Origin: Gemmatimonadaceae bacterium
GTDB lineage: Bacteria > Gemmatimonadota > Gemmatimonadetes > Gemmatimonadales > Gemmatimonadaceae
DNA length: 64,000 nucleotides
Reading direction: 5' to 3'
NCBI GenBank assembly: GCA_040882285.1
Contig: JBBEBQ010000019.1
Location: 23,374-87,373, forward strand
Positions 47,655 to 55,527 of this stretch are shown here, in pieces. Made by a program: the position numbers and the translations under genes. Under the pieces are notes generated by a model. That model made no database searches and was not told where the DNA came from. It was given only the letters and a program-made list of their open reading frames with translations. Each line of letters starts with the position of its first letter. The stretch's first letter is position 1.

Positions 47655-48064
47655 TTGACGCATCCGTACTGATCGCGTTCGAACGCAGCCGGAGCGAAAT
47701 CGAGCAAGGACTAGTGGGCCGGGAGGATGAGGAATTCTTTCTGTCGGTCGTTACGGCGAGCGAGCTGCTCCACGGAGTGCATCGCGCGAAGTCCGCCGAC
47801 ATCCGGGCCCGGCGCTCGGCGTTCGTCGAAGCGGTGCTGTCGCGTTTCCCGCTGCTTGCGGTGGATCTGCCGACCGCGCGGGCACACGCTCAGCTTTGGG
47901 CCGAGCTCGCGTCTACGGGGAAGATGATCGGTCCGCACGATCTCTGGCTCGCGGCGGCGTGCATCGCGCACGGGCTGCTGCTCGTCACCGCCAACGCGCG
48001 GGAGTTCCGGCGCGTGCCGGGACTCGCGATCGAATCATGGGTGATGGACACGCGCCAACGATAA
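47642..48064 (+). CDS. PIN-domain toxin VapC
   Basis: 140 residues. PIN acidic residues are in place: Asp6 (LIDASVLI), Glu41 (TASELLHGVHRA) and Asp100 (IGPHDLWLAA), followed by the TANAREF strand typical of VapC. It is a ribonuclease that usually cuts tRNA or rRNA when freed from the antitoxin. It overlaps vapB by 13 bp. A broken copy of a related vapC (same IGPHDLWLAA...TAN-REF-RVPGL stretch) lies 7 kb downstream at 55.2-55.4 kb. Confidence 0.9.
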   Translation: MGVLIDASVLIAFERSRSEIEQGLVGREDEEFFLSVVTASELLHGVHRAKSADIRARRSAFVEAVLSRFPLLAVDLPTARAHAQLWAELASTGKMIGPHDLWLAAACIAHGLLLVTANAREFRRVPGLAIESWVMDTRQR

Positions 48065-48075
48065 GAATCGGCGCG

Positions 48076-48342
48076 TCAGTTTGTGTTCAGCGTGTGCTCG
48101 CGAAAGAACTCCCACATCTCGCTCGTCGCGTCCACGCCGTCGCTGGTGCGCCCCAAAAACCACCGGGGTTGCCGCCCTCCGCCGGGCCAGCTGTGGCCTC
48201 CTCCCAGGATGGTGTACAGCACCACGGCGGCGAGCACTCCCTTCCTGTCCCGCATGGGTGCCGCGACGGCCGTCACGGTCACCGGTGCCGGTTCCACGCG
48301 AGCGCCAGAGGCGCCGCGGACAATCGCGGCAACGGAAGGGTA
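48076..48342 (-). pseudogene. C-terminal remnant of a PHB-depolymerase/LpqC-type esterase
   Basis: On the minus strand this frame ends VVLYTILGGGHSWPGG...WEFFREHTLNTN. The GGGHSWPG motif carries the catalytic His region of extracellular polyhydroxybutyrate depolymerase and feruloyl-esterase (LpqC) proteins, and ATSEMWEFF is their usual C-terminus. The nucleophile Ser and the whole N-terminal part are missing. The 5' side runs into another broken gene in a different frame. Confidence 0.6.
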
Positions 48343-48595
48343 GCCCCATGCCGATGGTCGTCGTCCAAACCCAACGTCGGGTCGGCTCAACCCACTCGCC
48401 TAACACGCGAGCCTGCATGAACCCAACCCCAGCTCCCATCCCGACCCCGACCATGAACTGGGCCCCGCCGCCGAATTGGTCCCAGGCAATCGCCAACACG
48501 ACGACCAAGACCAAGCCGATAAGCCAGCCGAGCGTCGTGGCCTTGACCCAGCGATTGAAGGTAGGCGGCACACCAGGCATCCCTTCAGTGCTCAT
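48335..48595 (-). pseudogene. N-terminal fragment of a small membrane protein
   Basis: The ATG at 48595 opens a frame of about 87 protein-like residues with two hydrophobic helices (ATTLGWLIGLVLVVVLAIAW; FMVGVGMGAGVGFMQARVL) and WVWTTTIGMGLPF. The frame then turns into Arg/Gly-rich noise while an adjacent frame reads the esterase tail, so a deletion or frameshift joins two gene pieces. The start lies 25 bp after an attC R' site and has GGTGAGG upstream, as if it began a gene cassette. Confidence 0.55.
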
Positions 48596-48619
48596 GGATA
48601 CCTCACCGAAGACACCGCG

Positions 48620-48709
48620 GTCTAACGTACTGCGATTGAGCCGCGGCGGAACGAAGCTCGGATGCTGCCCCGATGGCCGAACGCCGACGGCTCCAATCGC
48701 TGGTTAGGC
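48620..48709 (-). other. attC recombination site (integron cassette)
   Basis: On the minus strand: R'' GCCTAAC (48709-48703), then GCGATTGGAGCC, an internal partly self-complementary stretch, GGCTCAATCGC and R' GTTAGAC (48626-48620). R'' fits RYYYAAC and R' fits GTTRRRY. The L'' and L' arms pair over 11 bp with one unpaired extra G, the extrahelical base expected of attC. Total length is about 90 bp. The hydrolase stop codon is 11 bp upstream. Confidence 0.75.
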
Positions 48710-49676
48710 CGCGCGAGGTTCATTGGCCGCTCCGTAGGAACCGATCCACGACTGCGAAGAATGCATCGGGCTCTTCGATCATCGGAAAGTGGCCGCTACG
48801 TTCCCAGACCAGGAACTGTGATCCAGGGATGGCCTGGTGAATCCGCCACGCTGTGCGGGGCGCGACGTTTGCATCGAAGCGGCCCGTTGTTACCAAGACT
48901 GGCATACTGAGACGTTTCAGATCCTCTGCCGTCAAACCGTGGGCTTCCACGTCCTTCCACAACAGTACATCCTGTCGGGCGTTGTAAACGGTCACCCCGA
49001 GCTCGGCGAGAACGCGGTCGCGAACCTCGGATGAGTAAAAGGACATGGCGAGTTGCCCGCGTATATACATCTGCACGTCGCCCGGATTGTCGGCGCTCAG
49101 GCCCTCCTGGGCGGCAATACGCTCCGGGAACAGCGCGCCAAATAGGAATTCAGTTGTGGCGATTTTCGGCGACGAGACCGAGCCGACGAGGAGAACGCGA
49201 TCAACGTGATCGGGATAGCGACGGGCGTACGCCAGTGCAACGTAGCCGCCCCATGAGTGACCAAGCACGGCGATCCGCGGCACGCCAAGGGCCTGGCGAA
49301 TCGCCTCGATGCTCCGAAGGATGTCCCCGACGACGAGGCTGTCGTTCGGCCCCACGGCCCACGACTGTCCTGTGCCGGGCTGATCGAAGAACACGACCCG
49401 TCGGGCCCCCGCGATTCGCTCCCAGACGCTGTTGCCGAAATGGAGGAAGCCGTGGGCGTACCCCGGACCGCCATTTATCAGGAGCAGCGGCGTGGCCGTG
49501 CCGTGACCCAACACGTGGTACGCCACTGGCTTTTCTCCCACGTTCGCCAGTTGCATCGGCTCGGTCTGGGCGTACAGTATGGCCGGCCAGACGAGCATGC
49601 CCATGACGAATCGCCTGAGAACTCTAGCTGTCAACGCCACCCCTCATATGCCCGTTGTACTTGGAATCGCGGCCTA
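48626..49676 (-). mobile_element. Probable integron gene cassette carrying an alpha/beta hydrolase
   Basis: Read on the minus strand, the unit begins after the G of a GTTAGGC core site (49677-49671), contains one gene, and ends at the GTTAGAC core (48626-48620) of a structured attC site. The layout of short leader, single ORF and attC just after the stop is that of a gene cassette. No integrase gene is in the window, so this is an isolated cassette or one far from its integrase. Confidence 0.65.
48720..49634 (-). CDS. Alpha/beta hydrolase, proline iminopeptidase-like, secreted (cassette gene)
   Basis: 304 residues from TTG 49634 (GAGGGG five bases upstream); GTG 49640 and ATG 49604 are alternatives. 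The signal peptide is basic then hydrophobic (RRFVMGMLVWPAILYAQ). The hydrolase core has the oxyanion motif LLINGGPGY, the DQPGTGQS strand turn, the nucleophile elbow GHSWGGYVAL, and an acid/His pair in TGRFDANV and SGHFPMIEEPD. HGGP/NGGPG and GQS are typical of S33 proline iminopeptidases. Substrate unknown. It is the only gene in the cassette and has no promoter of its own that I can see. Confidence 0.85.
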   Translation of the reverse strand: MTARVLRRFVMGMLVWPAILYAQTEPMQLANVGEKPVAYHVLGHGTATPLLLINGGPGYAHGFLHFGNSVWERIAGARRVVFFDQPGTGQSWAVGPNDSLVVGDILRSIEAIRQALGVPRIAVLGHSWGGYVALAYARRYPDHVDRVLLVGSVSSPKIATTEFLFGALFPERIAAQEGLSADNPGDVQMYIRGQLAMSFYSSEVRDRVLAELGVTVYNARQDVLLWKDVEAHGLTAEDLKRLSMPVLVTTGRFDANVAPRTAWRIHQAIPGSQFLVWERSGHFPMIEEPDAFFAVVDRFLRSGQ

Positions 49677-49677
49677 A
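49671..49677 (-). other. Orphan attC core site cut by an IS3-family remnant
   Basis: GCCTAAC on the plus strand, i.e. GTTAGGC (R' type) on the minus strand. No matching L arms or R'' core follows within 130 bp; instead IS3 transposase sequence begins. It marks the 5' boundary of the hydrolase cassette and the probable place where the preceding attC was lost. Confidence 0.5.
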
Positions 49678-49689
49678 CGTCCTAGAAAT

Positions 49690-50796
49690 GAGAAAAAAGA
49701 TGACCGCCCTGTGGGAGGTCGAGGGCGTCGACACGGTGGCGGAGACCGAGGGATGATCCTCGCGGCGTTGGCGGAGGCCCAACGGACCGGCGCCCGTCTT
49801 CGCCCGGCGTGCGCCGTGATCGGCATCTCGCCGCGTACGATTGAGCGGTGGCGGCAACACCCGACGCGGACGGATCAGCGACGCGGACCTCGTCATCGAC
49901 CCGGCAACGCGCTCACGAAGGTCGAGGAGGGCCGCGTCCTGGCTGTGATGACGAGCGCTGAGCATGGGCAGCTTTCGCCCAAGCAGCTGGTCCCGCGCCT
50001 GGCGGATGAGGGGATCTATCTCGCGTCCGAATCGACGATGTACCGACTGCAGCGCCGCTGGCAGCTCCGGCGCCAGCGACGCCAAAGGGCATCCACGCAC
50101 GTCACGCGCGCGTCGAGTGTTCACCGAGCGACCGGCGCTAATCAGGTGTGGACGTGGGACATTACGTACCTGCCAACGACGGTGCGCGGACGCTTTCTCT
50201 ACCTGTACCTCGTCGTCGATGTCTGGAGCCGCCAGATTGTCGGGGCCACAATCCATGCGCGAGAAGGCGCCACCGAAGCCGCGGCACTCATCCGGCAGAT
50301 CTGCGAGGAGACTGGCGTCGATACGCGAGGGCTGGTGCTGCACGCGGACAATGGGAAGCCGATGCGAGGGAACACGATGATCGCCACACTCCAGTGGTTA
50401 GGCATCGTGCCCTCCTTCAGCCGGCCGCACGTGTGCAACGACAATCCGTATTCCGAAGCGCTCTTCCGAACCCTCAAGCAGGCGCCGAGCTATCCCCGTG
50501 CGCCGTTTGTCGATCGTACCGCGGCAAGCCAGTGGGTGACCCGCTTCGTCGAGTGGTACAACACGGAGCATCGGCACAGTGCCATCCGATTCGTCACGCC
50601 GACGCAGCGTCACACCGGGCACGATGTCGCACTCCTCGCGGCACGTCACACGCTGTACCAACAAGCACGGCAGCGGCGACCGGAACGCTGGACGCGCCAC
50701 ACGCGCAACTGGACGCCAATCAACACAGTACTTCTGAATCCACCATCCACGGCAGAACCCTGCCAGTGATGACCACCGGCGCCAACTATCTTGACA
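49690..50796 (+). mobile_element. 5'-truncated IS3-family insertion sequence
   Basis: It contains a full orfB-type transposase but no recognisable orfA and no matching left terminal repeat. The right end is probably near 50796, where the sequence ends ...CTATCTTGACA, giving an inward TGTCAAGATAG as in IS3-family termini. The left boundary (about 49690) is set only by the loss of cassette sequence. Confidence 0.55.
49753..50769 (+). CDS. IS3-family transposase (OrfB)
   Basis: 338 residues from ATG 49753 (GTG 49711 would add 14). The N-terminal part has an HTH (ACAVIGISPRTIERWRQ) and the HTH_21-like segment LSPKQLVPRLADEGIYLASE. The rve catalytic core carries the DDE triad: Asp in WTWDITYLP, Asp in VLHADNGKPM and Glu in NPYSEALFRTLK, then WYNTEHRHSAIRFVTP. 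The catalytic core seems intact, but OrfA is missing, so autonomous movement is unlikely unless helped by another copy. Confidence 0.9.
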   Translation: MILAALAEAQRTGARLRPACAVIGISPRTIERWRQHPTRTDQRRGPRHRPGNALTKVEEGRVLAVMTSAEHGQLSPKQLVPRLADEGIYLASESTMYRLQRRWQLRRQRRQRASTHVTRASSVHRATGANQVWTWDITYLPTTVRGRFLYLYLVVDVWSRQIVGATIHAREGATEAAALIRQICEETGVDTRGLVLHADNGKPMRGNTMIATLQWLGIVPSFSRPHVCNDNPYSEALFRTLKQAPSYPRAPFVDRTAASQWVTRFVEWYNTEHRHSAIRFVTPTQRHTGHDVALLAARHTLYQQARQRRPERWTRHTRNWTPINTVLLNPPSTAEPCQ

Positions 50797-50847
50797 CTCA
50801 CCACACTAGCCGCCAAACTCACCTTCAAAGACCCCCGGAGAAACCAG

Positions 50848-51801
50848 ATGAGACACCTGTGTTCCGCAGTACTCGTGGCCCTGCTCGTGACCGCCTGCGC
50901 GGAAACGCCGCAGACCCTCGTTGCACCCGATGACCTGGCGTTGCAGATGATCCGGTCGAACACATCACCATGGACGGAGGCTACAGATGCGCCTTTCGTT
51001 GGCCTCAATACGCCTGCCACCGAGGGCTGTCCCTTCGTCACCCGCTCCGAGCATGTCCTGGTGTTCGCCTCCAACCGAGCCGGCGGAGAGGGCGGCCTGG
51101 ATCTCTACATCTCGTACTGGGATGCGGCAGCCAAGCAGTGGGGCACACCGGTCAACCTGGGGTCAAAGATCAACACGGCGGCCAATGAACAGTGCCCCCT
51201 CCTGTCGCAGGACGGCAAAGAGCTGATCTTGGTCAGCAACCGCCCCGGTGGGGTCGGGGGTCTCGACCTCTGGGTGGCACACCGCCACGACAACCGGAGC
51301 GACCTCGAATGGGAACCGGCGGTGAACCTTTCGACGGTGAACTCCTCCGCCGACGAGTTCGGCCCCGGCTGGTACGAGGAGAACGGCAGGACGGTGCTGT
51401 ACTTCAATTCGATTCGCACCGGCGGTGCCGGCGGGCACGATCTGTATGTCAGCGGTCAAACCCGTGACGGCACCTTCGCTGCTCCGGTACCCGCTGCGGG
51501 GCTCAACACCCCGTCCCAGGAGCAGTTCGCTTCGCTGTCCAAGGATGGACTGGAAATCTTCTTTTCCTCCGACCGTCTGGGAACGCTCGGGCTCCTCGAC
51601 CTCTGGCATGCCACGCGTGAGCGCACCTCGGACCCCTGGCGCACGCCCGTGAACCTGGGCCCTGCGGTGAACAGCTCGGTTGCGGAAGGACGTTCGGCGA
51701 TCTCGTGGGATGGGATGACACTGTACTTCAACTCCAACCGCAACGGCAGTGTCGACCTGTTCCAGACCACCCGCACCCCGTCGAGTGGCAGGAGGAACTG
51801 A
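50848..51801 (+). CDS. PD40/WD40-like beta-propeller lipoprotein
   Basis: 317 residues from ATG 50848, with lipobox LVTAC; the frame opening at 50791 lies in the IS edge. Five or so PD40 repeats are seen: HVLVFASNRAGGEGGLDLYIS, ELILVSNRPGGVGGLDLWVA, VLYFNSIRTGGAGGHDLYVS, EIFFSSDRLGTLGLLDLW and LYFNSNRNGSVDLFQ, each with the SNRxGG-DLY pattern found in OmpA-linked and TolB-like propellers. The gene is close behind the IS right end, whose insertion may have removed its original promoter. Partner unknown. Confidence 0.82.
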   Translation: MRHLCSAVLVALLVTACAETPQTLVAPDDLALQMIRSNTSPWTEATDAPFVGLNTPATEGCPFVTRSEHVLVFASNRAGGEGGLDLYISYWDAAAKQWGTPVNLGSKINTAANEQCPLLSQDGKELILVSNRPGGVGGLDLWVAHRHDNRSDLEWEPAVNLSTVNSSADEFGPGWYEENGRTVLYFNSIRTGGAGGHDLYVSGQTRDGTFAAPVPAAGLNTPSQEQFASLSKDGLEIFFSSDRLGTLGLLDLWHATRERTSDPWRTPVNLGPAVNSSVAEGRSAISWDGMTLYFNSNRNGSVDLFQTTRTPSSGRRN

Positions 51802-51804
51802 CCG

Positions 51805-51927
51805 GAAACGAAGCGCATCGGCGCCGGCACAGGCCCGCACGAGGAACTCGCCCCGCCGGGTCTCGGGCTGATCGATCGCCTCGAGGAACAGAGCCTTGAC
51901 GCGTGACCAACTCCGGGCGGCTGCCAC
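51805..51927 (-). pseudogene. N-terminal remnant of a serine/threonine protein kinase gene
   Basis: About 40 codons on the minus strand read ARSWSRVKALFLEAIDQPET and GEFLVRACAGADALRF, which resemble the start of bacterial Ser/Thr kinases of the form 'W-RV-ALF-EAL-LP-ERAAFL-AC-GD-ALR-EV'. The similarity stops where the PD40 gene ends on the other strand, so the kinase domain has been lost. The gap 51802-52134 otherwise holds only the leader of the next gene. Confidence 0.5.
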
Positions 51928-52134
51928 GGCCTCATCACCTGGAGGAGTGGCTTCACCCGGCGCGGGGAGAGGCTCGCGGCACCTGCATGGTCGAACGTAC
52001 GCCCCGCGTTGGGGGAGAACAAGACCGGGTGGCCCCGTTGGCGTCGGGATTCCGCGTCTACCAGTGAGCAGCCCCTACCGATGGTTGTGGGGCATCACGA
52101 GCGGTCGTTGCCGCTCACACCGGGAGGTTGGATC

Positions 52135-53076
52135 ATGTCAGGCACTCTGTATCATCGCACACTGGGACTGGGCCTCTTGGCCGCGGCGGTGCTGGCCGGC
52201 TGTTCAGACACCTCGCCGGCGGGGCCGTCCCAGGAGGGTTTCGGTCCCTCTTTGAGGCGCGCCGAACCGACGTTCAGCTTCACCAGCATCGCCGTACCCG
52301 GTGCCACGGCCACCTCGGCCCAGGGTATCAACGCCGCGGGACAGGTCGTCGGCTGGTACGTCACCGCCGATGGTCGCCGGCACGGGTTCCTCATGAACGG
52401 TAGCACCACGTTCACCACCATCGACTACCCCGGGGCGTACCACACCGACCTGCGCGGCATCGGACCGAATGGGGAACTGGTGGGCAACTTCGCCGCCGCG
52501 GGCGAACCCGGGGTCGCGTTTCACGGGTTCCGCAGGGATGCGCAGGGCGAGTTCACGGCCGTGCACTATGTCGGGCACGACTACGAGATCCTGCAGCGCA
52601 TCCTGCCCGATGGCACCATCCTGGGCTGTCGTCACGATGAGAACACGACGAGCACCATGAGAGGCATCGTGATCAACGCCCAGGGCGGCAGCGGTGAAAT
52701 CAACGCGTACGCCTCCATGCACAACGGCGCCACGCCCGACCTGAGCCGCATCGTCGGGCTCTAAACCAACACTGGCGTCTCGCCGGCTCGCACCGAGGGT
52801 CACATCATTGACAATGGGGTCTTCACGCCATTGCTGGTGCCGGGTGCCACCATGACCGCGGCCTGGGACGTGAACCCGCGTGGTGACATCGTGGGCGTCT
52901 TTCGAGACGGGGCCGGCTTCCACGGCTTCATCTGGAACGAGGCCGGCCCCACCACGATCGATTTTCCGGGCGCCGCCGCCACGCGGGCGTTCGGCGTAAA
53001 CGCCCGTGGAGACGTGGTCGGCACGTACGTGATGGGCGGTGTCACCCGGGGGTTCCTGGCTGCGCGCGTCGGGTAG
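52135..53076 (+). pseudogene. HAF-repeat lipoprotein interrupted by one in-frame stop codon
   Basis: The ATG at 52135 gives a signal peptide with lipobox VLAGC. HAF-type extracellular repeats follow: AQGINAAGQVVGWY, LRGIGPNGELVGNF and others. A TAA at 52762-52764 interrupts the frame after SRIVGL, but the same frame continues with TNTGVSPARTEGHIIDNG, then AAWDVNPRGDIVGVF and AFGVNARGDVVGTY, to TAG at 53074. Both sides have the same repeat type with no frameshift. A single base change from a Tyr codon would explain it. Confidence 0.8.
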
Positions 53077-53212
53077 GGCATCCGGCCTGGACGGAGTCTC
53101 ACGGCTGCACGGCGTGGGTACGAGTGCCTCCCGCTCCTCCCGATCAAGACGTCGCGAATCCTCCCGACATTCCCTGAACAGGTCGCGGTCGGAGCGTAGG
53201 CCACCGCCATAA

Positions 53213-53234
53213 GGGGCGCACCAAGGGGCGCCCC
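53213..53234 (-). terminator. Hairpin after the suhB remnant
   Basis: GGGGCGC (53213-53219) and GCGCCCC (53228-53234) form a perfect 7-bp GC stem with an 8-nt loop, overlapping the first base of the suhB stop codon on the minus strand. No T-run follows beyond TTAT. It is a plausible original transcription terminator of suhB. Confidence 0.5.
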
Positions 53235-53473
53235 TACATGGTGTCCTTCACCACCTCCAGCAACCATGCATGCATTGCCGGGTTGCCGGCCACGACGGCG
53301 CCGTGCCGCGGGGTCCTCTCCTCTCCCTCCCCGTCGGTGACGACTCCCCCCGCTTCCCGGATCAGCAGCAGACCGGCCGCCATGTCCCAGGGCGCCAGGT
53401 GCAGCTCCCAGAATCCGTCGAAGCGCCCCGCCGCCACGTCCGCCAGGTCCAGCGCCGCCGAACCGGCCCGGCG
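53234..53473 (-). pseudogene. suhB: C-terminal remnant of inositol monophosphatase
   Basis: The frame reads RRAGSAALDLADVAAGRFDG, then FWELHLAPWDMAAGLLLIRE and AGGVVTDGEGE, ending in VVAGNPAMHAWLLEVV. This is the C-terminal third of SuhB-type phosphatases; WDMAAG contains the last metal-site Asp. The N-terminal two thirds, with the DPLDGT motif, are missing. At 53473 it joins a foreign restriction-endonuclease-like gene in another frame. Confidence 0.85.
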
Positions 53474-54899
53474 GGATCTTGTTTTCCAATGCTTGGCGAA
53501 TTGCCTTCACAGACACCTCCGTTTCCTCACCCGGCGACTTAATCTCGATCGGAAGGGACTGTGCTCTGTCGACAATCATTGCATCAGCACGATTGTAATT
53601 CTGTCCGCCGCGCGATACCTGGCAGTCCAAGCCAAGCAGACGCAGAACGTCCCCGACGAGTGGGTAGAATTGGTCTCGATTGTATGACCCCACCTCTACG
53701 TGGATACGAGAGGCCGCCGCATCACTGCCCCCTAGTGTGGCAGTCAACTGTGTCAGCTCTGCGGCAAAGACTGACGCCGGTGCCGGGCCGGTTCGCTGGG
53801 TGAGTTGCGGGGTCAGATCGTGGTACTCCGCGACCCTGCGCGCTGTGGATGAGACTAAGGGAGCAATGGAAGGCGAGGTAGGCGTACGGGCCACCGGTGC
53901 CTCAGCAAGCAACTCAGGGACGTATCTTGAGAGCGTTTCGAATGAAAGTTGTTGAAATGGGGAGAAATATGCATTCCTTACGCTTCGCGGCGTTGCGGCG
54001 GCAAGCTCTTGCGAGTCGAGGCTCATCTGTTCGCGACGATTTGAGACATCGAGTCCCGCCCGATCGAGCATCAAATGGTACGTCCACCGCAGGAAGGGAG
54101 CCTTCACATCTGGAGGGAGTTCCTCGAAGTCGGAAAGTCGCCAGTCCGCCGTGGAAGCGATTGACTCGGCGGCCAGTTTGTCGGACTCTGTAATCACAAG
54201 TTGGCCTCGAGACTTCACACACCAGCCCGACCGACCGAGAACACCAATGGGGAAGCGTGTGTAGTTCTCCATTGTGGGACGGCGCGAGATTCCTCTCCGT
54301 TTCGCAATGGCGGCAAGCCATTTATCCAAACGGTCGGCGTGCTTCCTGCAGTCGCGAAGCCGAGCAACCATCGATTCAAACGCGTCGGAATCAGAATCGT
54401 CATCAATGCTGAGCGGGCCCGCCATCATCTCGTCGCGCGTAAGAGTGCGCAGCGCGTTCATCGTGCGGAGAATGCACGCGAACGGTCGAATGGATTGTGA
54501 ACTCTGAACCGCAATTGCCTCCGAAGGAAAGGACATCCCAAGTAGGCACTCGCGTACGAGACTGCGCTGAGTCGCCTCTTGAGTGACTCGGGCCCCAAGC
54601 GATGTGAACCGGAAACGAAGGCTCGAGGTTGTCGAGTGCAGCCAACCGAGCGAGCGAAACAGCTCGGCGTACATTTTTGACTGATTGTAGAGTGGATCAC
54701 GACTGCGGTCGGCGCGCGTTGAGCGCCGTAATGCCTCCGCTCCCATCGCACCCTGCGATGTGACGTTTCCACGGCTGATCATCGCGGACGAAATGTCGTC
54801 CAGCCCAAAGTCCGTCGTGCCACTCAGCGATGAATGCAGTTGAACGAAAACGCGTACGAATACTTCGGGATCTGAAACTGGGTTTGGTATGCGGAGCAT
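53474..54899 (-). pseudogene. Restriction-endonuclease-like gene (PD-(D/E)XK type), 3' end missing
   Basis: About 475 codons from ATG 54899. The N-terminal part resembles a winged-helix recognition region (DFGLDDISSAMISRGNVTS, RSTRADRSRDPLYNQSKMYA), found in a family of predicted restriction/defence nucleases. Near the break is the nuclease core: RADAMIVDRAQSLPIEIKSP, giving Asp and Glu-x-Lys of the PD-(D/E)XK fold. After IRQALENKI the frame runs into suhB sequence out of phase and continues as Arg/Gly-rich noise to 52800, so the real C-terminus is lost. Its base composition is visibly less GC-rich than its neighbours, suggesting transfer. No methyltransferase partner is adjacent. Confidence 0.65.
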
Positions 54900-55120
54900 G
54901 TTGTCAGGCTAACTATTGATTATCTGGACTACATATCCTGCGGAGAAACACGAATCCTTGCAAGCGTTCTGCAGCATCACGGAGTTCCTGCAGAGATAGC
55001 GCCTACTTCAAACCCCGCTTCGACAAGACCTTATGGGTCTCGACCCAGCCGCGCGAGCGCAGAATCCTTGCGAAAACCTCGCAGGCTATTTTCCGTGAGG
55101 AGCGCATGGAGGACGATAGG

Positions 55121-55222
55121 CCAGCTCTCGACGGTGCGGCGGGCATCGGCGAGCGTGAGAAACCAGTGCTGGTTCAGTCACTCGCCCGCAGCCGGCCGTT
55201 GAAGCTCTCGGTGAAGGCATGG
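55121..55222 (-). pseudogene. IS3-family transposase remnant
   Basis: On the minus strand HAFTESFNGRLR is followed, after a one-base shift, by LNQHWFLTLADARRTVESW. Together these match the region ESFNGRLRDECLN-HWF-TL-DAR-xIE-W that holds the last catalytic Glu of IS3/IS407-type OrfB. It differs from the transposase at 49.7-50.8 kb, so a second IS once stood here. Confidence 0.7.
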
Positions 55223-55234
55223 CGAGTCGTTCGA

Positions 55235-55433
55235 GTACGGCGAGCCAAGACTGAAGAGCTTGGAGCCGAACTTTGGGCGAAACTCCAAAGCGAAGGGGAC
55301 TTCGATCGGGCCGCATGACCTGTGGCTCGCTGCGACATGCGTGGCCCACGGCCTCAGGATAGTCACGGCGAACCTGCGAGAGTTTGGACGAGTACCTGGC
55401 TTGAGGGTGGAGTCCTGGCTGGCGCCCAAATGA
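55235..55433 (+). pseudogene. vapC remnant (C-terminal half, frameshifted)
   Basis: One frame reads RAKTEELGAELWAKLQSEGD up to about 55300; the next frame continues IGPHDLWLAATCVAHGLRIV and TANLREFGRVPGLRVESW to a TGA at 55431. The second part matches the intact VapC at 47.6 kb almost position by position. The N-terminal half with the first PIN aspartate is missing and replaced by IS remnant. Confidence 0.8.
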
Positions 55434-55527
55434 GCAACGCATCCATACGCAGTCGGCTCCGTCGCCTTGAACGGCTCCGCGAGCTTGGATAACTTCCCTC
55501 AGCTCGTCCCTCCCAAGTCCTGCAACG

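Larger units (their letters stand above)
54900..55527. other. Gene-poor scar region between the nuclease gene and fmdB-like gene
   Basis: 628 bp with no intact gene. 54900-55120 shows nothing recognisable and has mixed composition. 55121-55222 (minus) and 55235-55433 (plus) are remnants of an IS3 transposase and a vapC, listed separately. 55434-55527 should contain the promoter of the fmdB-argS run, but no clear -35/-10 pair is visible. Confidence 0.6.

Noticed and set aside
48398..48404. A further attC core GCCTAAC
   Set aside because: It falls inside the membrane-protein codons and has no complementary L arms or partner core; taken as chance.
49629..49640. TGTCAACGCCAC as the left terminal repeat of the IS3 element
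   Set aside because: Only TGTCAA matches the right end, and it would place the attC core and the hydrolase start inside the IS.
49687..49755. orfA of the IS3 element starting MRKKMTALWE
   Set aside because: The frame stops after about 22 codons and has no HTH_Tnp_1 features; an orfA would be about 100 codons.
52800..54899. A single 699-residue protein on the minus strand
   Set aside because: Only the first 475 residues look like a protein. The rest reads through the suhB remnant and the HAF gene out of frame.
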